A stretch of DNA of 64,000 bases from positions 1 to 64,000 of the forward strand of contig WHVA01000242.1 in NCBI GenBank assembly GCA_015179125.1, in the 5' to 3' direction. This DNA is from Gautieria morchelliformis (taxonomy: Eukaryota > Basidiomycota > Agaricomycetes > Gomphales > Gomphaceae). The position numbers and the translations under genes are program-made. This document shows, piece after piece, positions 33,497-43,204 of the stretch. The notes below the pieces were generated by a model. That model was not told where the DNA came from. It saw only the letters and a program-made list of their open reading frames with translations, and did not search any database. Positions within the stretch are counted from its first letter, which is position 1. Each line of letters starts with the position of its first letter.

Positions 33497-34237
33497 TGTT
33501 ATGACCATGCTGCTCAACCATCTCCGCAACCTCTGCAACCTCCACACCACCTCCACACCACTTCTGCACCACCTCCGACTCTATTCTGCAACATCGGCAA
33601 CATCCACAACCCTCAACCCTTGAAAGTTGACCCCTTGTTCTTCTACACCCCTTTCAACTCTATTCATCTGCCCTCTGCACTTGACCCTTAGCACAGCAAG
33701 ATACCAAGTCCGGTGCATCAGGACTTCTGTTTGTTCCACTGTCCATTAGACTTACATGCCCTTTGTTCTTTTGCCCATTGTTCTTGGCTCTACCCTGTAC
33801 CCCTTTTTAGTACCCTTGTTCCGCATTTGTCACTTACTCCATTTGTTATAGTTACTTCTGTTTGTACTGGAATTGTTTACCCTCTCCCCATTACCTGTTG
33901 TTCCAGCTCTTTGTATAAAACCTGCTCATGTATGCCCTCTGTTTCTGCATTCAGATAGTCGACTTTGATACGTGACTCCCTTTGCACTGTCTCCTGTTCT
34001 TAGCACAGCAAGCTTGCAATATCTCTGTCTCTCCACCTCTCAACCTTCTGTCTTTTGACTTCTGATTTCTGACCTCTGATCTTTGACTTAGCTTGATACT
34101 CGAACCTTTCTGTATCTCCACCTCTTCCAACCTCTGATCTCCAAAATACTTAGGATGATAGTTCATTGGCAGTGCAACACATAAGTTGAAGCCACAGTCC
34201 TTTTATATCCGACCTCTGGGATTCCCAATATGTAACA
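33497..34237 (-). repeat. Dispersed repeat R, LTR-like, inverted copy
   Basis: On the minus strand it starts TGTTACATATTGGGAATCC and ends GGTCATAACA. It matches 56414-57357 and 62548-63477 over most of its length, including the GGTGGTG/GGAGGTGG tandem stretch. The ends TGTTA...TAACA fit an LTR, but flanking 5-mers (TTATG, TTACA) do not match well. Confidence 0.6.
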
Positions 34238-34384
34238 TTACAACAGCCCCTCTTCTTAAATTGAGCTACCACCTTGTTTATTCAACCCCCATTAGATTTA
34301 TCACCCTTCATCATACTCATCCACTTCATTTCATGGTCCTAGCGGGTCACCAAGCCCCACTGTCATATCTGTTCACCATTCAAT

Positions 34385-34756
34385 CAGTTTGCCAAACTCT
34401 GTTGTGTCCACTGATACTTCACCGGCTTGTGTCCTTATCGTGATCGCTGTGACGTCTGGCATTCCCACGTCTATTGCTGTCCACTCGCTCGTGGCCACTC
34501 TCTTGTTTACCAGGATCATTGACCTGGTTCACTTCTGCCTGTCGCGGTAATGTGTTCTAGGATATACTGGGAACCAATGTGGGGTGGCTCTTGCGTTGCC
34601 CAGAAAATTGAGGTAAGGTTCTTGTATCGCAATGATGTCGTATTCGTCAGGGGGGCATTTCATTAGCAGGTCCAGTGTGGCGGTGAGTGATTTATTGACA
34701 TTTTGTTGTCTGAGTCGCAGTTGCATTAGGTCGTGGGTCGCAGTATTCATCCCATA
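34385..34756 (-). pseudogene. LINE ORF2 endonuclease fragment
   Basis: The minus strand reads the start of a Tad-type ORF2: MNTATHDLMQLRLRQQNVNK, YDIIAIQEPYLNFLGN (catalytic Glu of the APE-type endonuclease), then THYRDRQK, an in-frame TGA where CGA is expected, and TRSMILVNKRVATSEWTAID. It ends after about 120 codons and is in the opposite orientation to the ORF1 copy downstream, so it belongs to a different insertion. Confidence 0.8.
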
Positions 34757-35376
34757 TAGATATTGTTGATGTCTTCGTCCCCGGGGTGGTTGTTCGTTCT
34801 ATCTTCCCTTGGTCCATATTCGTCTAGCGTCCTCTGTCTCCCTCCTTGGTTGTGCCATCCCTCGTCCCTGCTATTCACCGGCGGGTTGCCTCCCCTCCGA
34901 CCTTCGTGCCATCGGTTGCCCGGGTCCCACGCGCCCTGCTTCCGGTCCTGGTGCTGTCATCTCATACTGGCACGTTCCTCCACTTGCCTGATCAGCTCCC
35001 CCGCGTCAGCCGCCTCCGCTGCCTGGTCTTGTTGTTCCCATGTCCACGGGTCCTCGTTGGGGTAGTATTTGTACGTGCTTTCCGGGTCTGCCCTTTCTAA
35101 CCTTTGGGATGCCATCATCATTCACCCTTGCCTGCACTACTGTGTAAGCAATGTTATTCCTATCATTCCATTCATCCTCAATGCTGTTGACTGTGACAAC
35201 AGTACAATTGGCATTGTCTGGATAGTCATCTGTACCGGTAATAATTTTGTATAATCCCCTGTCATGAGCTGCAGCAAGTAACTCTCATTTCCAGGTCATC
35301 CAATTCTCTTTACTCAACTTTGGTTTGATATCATGAAACTTGTGAATGCCATGTTTTGGGTGCGGAAGGGCGCCAA
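34757..35376. other. Unassigned region
   Basis: The plus strand is open in several C/T-rich frames, but no gene is recognised. Confidence 0.4.
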
Positions 35377-35390
35377 TGGTAGGTTGAGCC
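35377..35390. repeat. 14-bp LINE target-site duplication, left copy
   Basis: TGGTAGGTTGAGCC is identical to 37101-37114. Confidence 0.88.
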
Positions 35391-35391
35391 G

Positions 35392-36660
35392 ATGGCTCCC
35401 ACGGTCCAACCACCACCATCGCTGCCCAATGAACCTCCAGGACACCTTGCTGCCGCTCCTCTAGCCACTATACTCGGGCAACTTAGTGACCTAATCTATG
35501 GGATCGCCCTTCCTAAGACCAAGGCCGCCAAATCGGCTACAATCTCTCTTGATGCTCTACACAAAAGCCGCAACTTGATCTCCTCAGCCCAATCGGCGCT
35601 CAAAGATCCTCGTCCTGACCTGCAGTTAGACAGTATCAATAAACAACTTGAAGCGATATCCACCCACGTAGGACTTCCAAACGCCATTCAATCCGTCAGC
35701 AAGCGCACTTATGCCTCAGTCCTCACCTCGCCCACCTCATCTGCCCCGCCGCCTCCTCCTGACGCCAAAACACCCTTTCGCAATACACGATTCGATCTTA
35801 CACTTGCGCAATCTAATCGCAATAGTCCTGTGTTTGCAGACCTTTCTGATGAGGACTTGGGAGAAAAGGTTGGCAAAGCGGTTGAGGATGCAGAGTGCTG
35901 GTTTGACACAAGAATATACACACCGGATGCTGATGGCAAACAGGATGCAGAGAACCTACCACCGCGGATCTGTGCAGTAGGCCGTCACCGGAGTGGTGAC
36001 ATATGGATTGCAACATGCAGCGAAGCTGAACAAATCTATCTGGCTTCAACGGCACACCGCTGGCTCCCCAAGCTCTTGGACCAGCTCTCTATCGCCCAGA
36101 AAACCTTTCCGGTTGTTGTTCATGGAATCCCTTCCACCTTCAACCCTTCGCGCGATAGCCGTGACATCATCTCTCTTATTAACCACAACGAGCACATTAT
36201 CACCCACCCTTCGACACTCCAGCATGCCGAATTCCTCTCCTGCCCGCAGAATAATCAACAAACTAAAAAACATGCATCCGTAGTACTCTACTTCACGGAT
36301 GCCCAGGTTGCCAACAGCTGCATCACTCACCACATTGCGTTCCAAGGTCATCTCCATCCAACAACAAGTTTATTCGTCGCCCGCCGCAATGTTACAACTG
36401 TCACCGTTTCGGACACTTTGCACGACTCTGCAAAAGGACGACAGTATGTGGATACTGCGCAGGTAACCACGCAACACACAAATGCCGCTGCCCCAATGAG
36501 GAAAAGTGCGACGGCCCCAAACCATGCCAGCATGTCAACCCCAAATGCGCGGTTTGTGTGGGCGCTCATGCAGCAACCAGTTGGGAATGCTCTATCCGCA
36601 AGACTGCTTTAGACCGCCATTCACGCAAACTGGCCAATGCAGGCCCGCTCTATGAAATCT
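35392..36660 (+). pseudogene. LINE ORF1 (gag-like, CCHC zinc knuckles)
   Basis: The frame starts MAPTVQPPPSLPNEPPGHLA and includes KRTYASVLTSPTSS, a conserved LINE ORF1 segment. After one frameshift near 36375-36395 it reads the knuckles CYNCHRFGHFARLC, CGYCAGNHATHKC and CAVCVGAHAATSWEC, ending TAG at 36658-36660. Length is about 420 codons, normal for Tad-clade ORF1. Only the one frameshift prevents translation of the zinc knuckles. Confidence 0.88.
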
Positions 36661-37080
36661 AGGCAATGCTTTCCCTCCCCCATCCTACATCCCCTCGGCC
36701 GCTAGCCATAACTCGACAGACCCACACTGCTACACACTGCCACCATCCAACAACTCTCCCCCCGATGCATGATGCTCCCACAGAGCTTACCGACCTGTAC
36801 ACACCTCGCACCACCAACCCTGACCACCTGCCTGGACTGGCCATTTGCTGAGCCCACGACCGTGATGCGCTGGCACCGCGCCGGCTCATCATGGCTGTAG
36901 AATAGGGATCTCATTCTCCCTATGCTCACACTCAAAACCAGTCGTAGTCTCTTCTTCCCATATCATGTAGTCTAACTGCCACAGAATAACATACATCAGG
37001 TAGATAGATGAAGTAGAATCTCTTACACAGTAGTATAGTGCACCATAAGCGCTTAGCGCTTTGAGCACTCTAATTGACTA

Positions 37081-37100
37081 TCTCTCTCTCTCTCTCTCTC
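37081..37100 (+). repeat. (TC)10 run, LINE 3' tail
   Basis: A perfect TC dinucleotide repeat ends the LINE copy and directly abuts the target duplication. Confidence 0.85.
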
Positions 37101-37114
37101 TGGTAGGTTGAGCC
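37101..37114. repeat. 14-bp LINE target-site duplication, right copy
   Basis: TGGTAGGTTGAGCC, the second copy. Confidence 0.88.
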
Positions 37115-37402
37115 ATAGTGAGCCCGTGAGACAAAATCCATAAAAGCAAATGTAAGGTCCAGTGTTGGGTACGTTTCAGTGATGGAAATGGAATGTAGCT
37201 AAGCCTATGACGCGAGGCTTGAAGTTAGAAAGGAGTTACGTGCCGCCTATAGGCGATAGCGGTGATGTGTGTAAGCATGATGCATCCCATGAGGCCAACC
37301 ATGACTTGACGACTGGGAAGAATGGACCGAAAGGATCGGCATGCTGTGCTGGCACGAGGTGAGTACGATGACGCACGGAACGGTTCAAAGCCAATGTTGA
37401 TC

Positions 37403-38083
37403 CGTTATGCGGCAGAGTGACATCGCGACGGTCGTCCCGAGCTCGACTCTGTCGGACGTCAGTGAAGGCGGGAGTAAGTCTACCCAGGGCCACACACGCG
37501 TTGCGCTCCCACCTCGAGACGTTGGATGATTTATTTCAGGCGAGGGCTAACTTGGTGGGCCGTGTGGAACGGCTTGCCGCATCTGACGACGTCGCACCAC
37601 GATTCATGCGAGAGGCTGCTTCCGTTGCGATGTGGGTTGAAGTTCGGCCGGAGATATTCGAGCGGGCAATTGAGGAGGAGTTGAGCATATATGACAAATT
37701 TCGAGAGGAGCTGACGGGGGACAGAGGCTGGAGGAAGCACTCGAAGGGATCAAGGAGCGAAACACCTTGTTTTTGGACTCTCGACGGGAGGATCTCTCTG
37801 TCAAGGCCAGGGAGCATGCTTTACAGTCCCTGGATCTTGCCTATCACGAATATCGTGATATATGTAGACATTTGACCGAGGGAATTAAGGTGAGCCCTCG
37901 CGTGATTCAACATGGAGTGGCCAGCTCATGTTTGTTGGCCAGTTCTACAATGACTTTGCCGCCATTCTGGCCCAATTCAAGGAAAGCTGTAAAGTGTGGG
38001 TTCTGGAACGCAGGAAGGATGTCGAGTACGTCGCTTCCTTGCCTTGGTCACCGAGGTTTGAGTGCCTGGACCAAGGGATCTGA
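37403..38083 (+). pseudogene. BRO1-like (ESCRT-associated) V-domain fragment
   Basis: The frame reads DIATVVPSSTLSDVSEGG, then after a frameshift near 37500 HLETLDDLFQARANLVGRVE, and after another near 37720 LEEALEGIKERNTLFLDSRR and HALQSLDLAYHEYRDICRHL TEGIK. An intron at 37890-37942 (GTGAGC...GGCCAG) follows, then FYNDFAAILAQFKESC, ending TGA at 38081-38083. The TEGIK/FYND junction and the preceding helices match the end of the V domain of fungal Bro1/ALIX proteins, which act in ESCRT-III-dependent vacuolar sorting. The BRO1 domain itself is missing upstream. With two frameshifts this is a duplicated remnant. Confidence 0.72.
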
Positions 38084-38904
38084 GGATATTCGCATCGTGA
38101 TCTCGTTATTGGAGTTCGACTGAATGCGATAGGCGGCTCCTCGGTCGCCTTCTGCAGCTGACCAGGATGATTTTGGGTTACATCTCCCCCCTCCCAACTC
38201 GGCGGCTTGGGAAACGTTGGCAGTGCCCACACCCGCCCGCAAGCCTCCCAAGGGAGTTCGGAAGACAAGATCAGGGACGCGACAGGCTGTCGTTTGACGA
38301 GTCCCAGTCAAAATCGCCTGCGCGCCTGCGTGGTTGGTCTGAGGCCAGGAAGTAATCCAGGGGCTTCGATCTTAATGATGTATCAGAAATTCCGGACAAC
38401 TGTAAACTGTGTCTAATGTCTTTCGAATATTGAATGATGAGGGAGGGAATAGAGGGAATAGGGACAGAAGATGATTAGGAGGCGTGAGGTAAATCTGATG
38501 TCGGGGAGTCAGTCTGCGAGGAAAACTTACACTTCGAAGCCAACTTGAATTCAAGTTAGATGATATCCAGCGTGTAGGACGGATGGCGTGTGACGGAAAC
38601 GACCCTGATAGTCGTCGTCGAGTCAGGCGCACGGGCTACGGCCTGCCAGTGCCACGGTGCCAACCGCACAAGCGCCAAGCACGTGAGTCGCCAAAGGAGC
38701 CAATGGGAGCGTAATAAAACGCCCACAACTACCCAGGTCCTGCTCAGCACCTGACAAATGATTTTTTAATCTGCGTTATGAGCTCATCCTGGCTAGTAAT
38801 TATACACGTCAGCGTGTTGATTTGTGTATGTACGCGCTGTGGTGCTAGTGGGGGGTCTGGGATCAATGGACCGGTCCATAGACAAGTCTCCGGAAGTCCT
38901 GACG
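38084..38904. other. Unassigned region downstream of the BRO1-like remnant
   Basis: A plus-strand Pro/Arg-rich stretch (38167-38355) might be a decayed Pro-rich C-terminus, but nothing supports it beyond composition. The rest shows no gene. Confidence 0.35.
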
Positions 38905-39364
38905 TTGCTGAAAATAGTCGGATTACCGCTCGTGGATGAAGAACCTTGTTACCGCGGCAGCCGAGATTGAAGCTGACAATAGTCGGATTGCAGCCTCGTG
39001 GATCAAACAACGGCAGCCGAGGATCTTGCTGAAAATGGTACGCTCGTGATCAAGAACCTTACAGCGGCAAATGAGCATGACTTTCGTGGGAATCGGCGCG
39101 TAACGCCAAAGCAAGTGGCTCTGTCATCGGCATCCGGCCGGCACGAATAAGTAGGGCAATAAATTGCCCCGTTGCGCCATACCTGTGAATGTCATGAAAT
39201 GTCACATTTTTGTGGTGTAGGAAACAGCGAATAGGTTAGAGAAGTGGTGCTTGAGACATTAATTTCTGTCACAGCGGACTTGTAAAACGCTTCCTGCGAA
39301 GCTGCCGCCGTAATAAGGTTCTTGATCCACGAGCTGTAATCCGACCATTTTCAGCAATCTCGGA
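38905..39364. repeat. Direct and inverted short-repeat cluster (possible foldback element)
   Basis: The unit GCTGAAAATAGTCGGATTAC with TCGTGGATCAAGAACCTT following occurs in three variant copies at 38905-39060 and once inverted at 39309-39362. The outer direct and inverted copies could form a long stem around about 250 bases. No ORF is inside. It may be a non-autonomous foldback or MITE-like element. Confidence 0.55.
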
Positions 39365-39452
39365 TGCATTGATGCCCTGTGCCACGGCGCTTCTATTGGG
39401 TGCCAAGCAAGTCACTAAGGATTAGAGCGCGTGAATACGCAGCAGAGATTTT

Positions 39453-42400
39453 CTTTCTGCAGTCGATCAAGGCGACGAGGAGCCACCTTACAACGTTTGT
39501 CAGATGCACTGTGACATGCCTGTGAACGTTTTATTATTCAATATTCAGGGTCGCTTCCCAAGGGCAGCCGCAATTTGCCAGTCCTGAGTGGTCAACGGAA
39601 CCAAACAATCTCCACTCCTCTCACAGCGAACGTCCATCTACAACTCCGCGAGCTTCTCCACCGCTCCCGTCTCTTCACCGTCCACTGTCTTTCAACCTCA
39701 ATCGTCCAGCTACACAACGGCTCCACTTTCCTCGACAGCGACTCCCGATGGCTTACTGTCCCTTTCGGCGGCGCTGTATCAGCAATATCAGATCGGTTGA
39801 CTACAGAACGGACGGCTGACTAGCACTCATCGATGAGCTTGGCATGAGTATGATGAATAAAGGTATGTGCCGCGATGAATTTGGATAGCAAGAATAAATG
39901 CCCATTATTTCCTAGGACTCCACCAAGTTCCTTGAACCCAGCCTATATCCCCGCCGGCACAGCTTAGAGAACTCGATGGACTCTTCTGAGAAATGTTATG
40001 TGCAGCGCTGTAACTGGGAGTCTGTCGGAAACGCACGATCACTCACTCGCATCCCTCCCTCGCAAGTGCCGACCATTGTCGTCGTTGTCTTGATCCTCGA
40101 GTCGTGGGTGTATTTGGGTAAAGGGTACACCAGAGTTTCTGTGCTCAACTTGAACTTGAACCCATCGGGAAATCGCCTTACTTTTGATTATCCTGCTGTT
40201 CCTGCGCCAACATTCGACAAATCTAGGTAGCAATACAAACACACGTGAGGCACTGGAACCATACCTGCCTCTCGATCCGTGCTCCTGCGGATACCTTTAT
40301 TCAAGGCTCCCCCGCTTAACCCCAAAGCCATCCGGACAGATTGGGACCTAGCCTGTGACCTGCACCTCGGCTCTAACCGGGACACACACCTGGTGTCCTA
40401 TACACACTGTGACCTTTCGTCAACAGCCAGTCTTGGCCGGTAGCGCTCCAACCCTCCCATGCTCGTCAGAGCTAGTTGAATTCGTGCACCGTCACTATCG
40501 GCGAGGTGTGCTGCTTCCACAGACATAGACGCACTTGACATGCCACCACCCCGGTACCTGCGCATGACAGCACTCATACCCCGTCTCCTTCTATCAGCAG
40601 CTAGTCTTGGCCGGTCGTGTTCCCACCCTCGCATGTTCGTCTGTCATAACTGGTCAAACTTGTGCACCCAGTCACCTGTGCGGGAACAAACCGGGTGGCT
40701 CGCACAGGGCGTGCGAAGCGTGTGGGCGAAGCACGGGCATTCTCAACTGATTGACCAGATCCGTGGCCACCGTCGGGCGATAGTGCTCGTCGTCTCGCGT
40801 GTCTCTTCATTCTTGGACACCTGAAGGTGCCTCTTTATCCTCTGACATATCTCCTTTCATGGTTTTATGTCCAGTATGAGGCATGTCCATGCACATACCC
40901 CTCACGCATGCGCTGTCGTCCTCACCGCCCTATGGGTCCACGACCCACACAACATCACACCCCACCGGCACCCATAGGCCCCCCCACGAAGCAGGCAGCG
41001 CTAAGAGCACATGAACAAGCCCACTTTCAAAATGTCAAGCAAGCTCGAATCTATGACTCCTTCATTTACTTCAGGCAGTTTCCATGCGCTCAGCGGAGAA
41101 CCCGACTCGCTCACGATCGCCGCTAGGAATCCGCCATTCGCAAACTTGGAGCTTCCAGTGTCGGACATCAGCCCACACGGTAGGGACCCTTTGGTGCAAG
41201 GTGGTTATTCAGATATCTGGCGGACACGCTTGATACGGGACGGTGTGCGCACGCTGGTAGGTTGCCTAGATCCTTCGAGCGTATGTCTAATTACAAATCT
41301 GGCGGGGTCCATCAGGTCGCACTGAAGGTCTTGCGTCGCAACACCAGGACCCAGGACCAAGTGAAGGAGGTACGTGGGATCAGGTTGTATTGGTGCTCGA
41401 CTATTTACCTTGGGAATCCTCTCATATGCAGAGCTTCCAGCAGGAGGTCGGGTGTTGGAGAGTTCTTGATCATGCAAACATTGCGCCGCTAATTGGTGTC
41501 TGCTCTAACTGGCACGGCGGTTCACCTGCAATTGTTTCTCCGTGGTATGGTAACGGCACGGCCAGCCAGTACCTCCAGCGTAACCCTAATGCAAACCTTC
41601 TCGCTATAGTATGTCTTCCAATCTACCCCCCGCATAGTACTCACGCTTCCCAAGGCCAAAGACATGGCAAATGGCCTCGCGTACGTGCACGGCAAAGGCC
41701 TCGTCCACGGCGACATCAAAAGCGTACGTCTCCACCGCCCTCGTCTAGCACCTCTCGTCCTTGTACATTAGCGCCCATATCCGCTCATCCCCATTCTACA
41801 CAGGCAAACGTCATGATCGACGAGCACGGACACGCACGCTTGATCGACTTTGGCCTGGCACATTTTATAGACACACACGTGGACGTGGATTTCCCAGAGG
41901 GCTCAATCAGGTGGTGTGCGCTAGAATTGCTACAGGGTGCCGTAAGCACGCCTGCTAGTGACGTATATGCATTCGCTAGTACTGTATTGGAGGTAGGTCC
42001 ATTCGCAAACCCTCTCCTGCTATCGGCGTAATGACATCTTGATGATTGTGCTCACGTTTATCTTGTTATGCTGCTATAGCTCCTCAGTGGACGCGTACCC
42101 TACCACACACTGATCGAACGGATCGTGATCTCAGAGGTCATGAAGGGGATACTGCCGTCACGCTTCTGCGGTGACTTTTTTTCTCTGCCCCGAGTGCAGG
42201 GCCTAGTTGGAGCAGAGGCGTTATGGGAGTTGTTGCAGAACTGCTGGGTGGATGCTACCCGTCGACCCAATATGTTTCAGTTGAGGCTGAGTTTGATGAG
42301 CCTCGAATAGCCTAGGAACTCTCCAAGCTTGCGCATGCACGCAGGCGATAGCCAGGCTGACACGTGTAAGTAGCCGCCCGTCAAAATGTATAGATTCCCA

Positions 42401-42662
42401 AATTCATGAAGTAGCTGCTGTTACGCAGCTACAGCGAGTCCGTCATGGCTCTTACAAAAACTGCTCAATGTTGTAGTTCTAGTTATGAAGCACCGTGCCC
42501 TGCAGCAAAGCTGAAGGGAGCCTTAGGGCTAATTAGGGCAAACTTACAAGACAGCGCAGTATTGGAATATTGCATATCCTACCTAATCAGGTGTAATTAC
42601 CTAGCTGGCCACTGCATCTGAAGTTTTGTCCAAGGGGTTGACAGAATAAGACATAATTTCCA
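39453..42662 (+). repeat. Left arm of inverted segmental duplication (with TKL kinase copy 2)
   Basis: Collinear similarity with the reverse complement of 50157-53503 runs from CTTTCTGCAGTCGATCAAGG to TTTCCACTTAGG. It covers a Ser/Thr/Pro-rich decayed frame (39588-39800), the kinase 5' flank and the kinase gene. The homology is interrupted by small indels. Confidence 0.8.
41011..42310 (+). CDS. TKL-type protein kinase, copy 2
   Basis: Exons 41011-41256, 41316-41369, 41432-41608, 41655-41723, 41804-41992 and 42080-42310 join in frame to about 321 residues, with the same six-exon pattern as copies 1 and 3. GGYSDIWR, VALKVL, VHGDIKSANVMID and DFGLAHF are kept. The APE box is changed to ALE (WCALELLQ), a one-base C-to-T change, and a codon is lost next to it (LQGAV against LFQPGAV). 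The APE Pro normally stabilises the activation segment, so activity may be reduced. The CWVDATRRPNM end is standard, unlike in copy 1. All introns have GT-AG ends. Confidence 0.82.
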
Positions 42663-43082
42663 CTTAGGGCTGGCCAATTATGATTAAAGTAAAATATTCG
42701 CCATAATTTAATCTAATCATAGTATAACCAATGGTTCTCGCAGGGTTATTTACTTATACCCGTAATACAATGCAACATACTCAAAAGTAATCATTATTAA
42801 TTGTGTAATCCAATCTAATCATGAATGTTCTGACCGTCTAAGTACTCTATGCCCTGACCAAGACCCTTTTTCAACCATTCCTTGGTAGTAATGGTCTTAG
42901 ATGCAGTTTTAGATGTTATAGCAGAGCATGCAATCACAGGGTTATATGGCCAACACTCACCTCGACGAGTCGACACTACCCAGTGGTGTGCACTAGTGGT
43001 CACCGGTGAAGGCTCGGTACTCTATTCTTGCGCTCACGAGTGACTACCCACCCGATCAGTTCACTATTGTATGCCCCAACGG
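42663..43082. other. A/T-rich unassigned segment
   Basis: It begins GGGCTGGCCAATTATGATTA at the end of the duplication arm and has two TAATCTAATCAT motifs. No gene is seen. Confidence 0.4.
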
Positions 43083-43204
43083 CCTCCAGAGAGAGACAGA
43101 GAGAAATTCAATTAGTGTGCTCAAAGCGCCTGGCCGTACTACTATGTAAGCTATGTCTAACTACTGTTCTGAGAGTACTATGGCAGTTAGACTGCATAAC
43201 ATGT
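43083..43204 (-). repeat. 5'-truncated LINE 3' tail
   Basis: On the minus strand it reads GCAGTCTAACTGCCATAG..., GCGCTTTGAGCACACTAATT and a TC-rich end, matching the tail of the ORF1-only LINE at 36955-37100. Confidence 0.6.

Larger units (their letters stand above)
35391..37100 (+). mobile_element. ORF1-only LINE copy with (TC)n tail
   Basis: The insertion lies exactly between two 14-bp direct repeats. It begins one base before the ORF1 start codon and ends in a TC dinucleotide run (37081-37100). ORF1 takes up 35392-36660; ORF2 (endonuclease and RT) is absent and only about 440 bases of 3' region follow. The same 3' tail (CAGTTAGACTACAT... TC run) recurs inverted at 43083-43204. It resembles 'half-LINE' elements that keep only ORF1. 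Confidence 0.82.
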
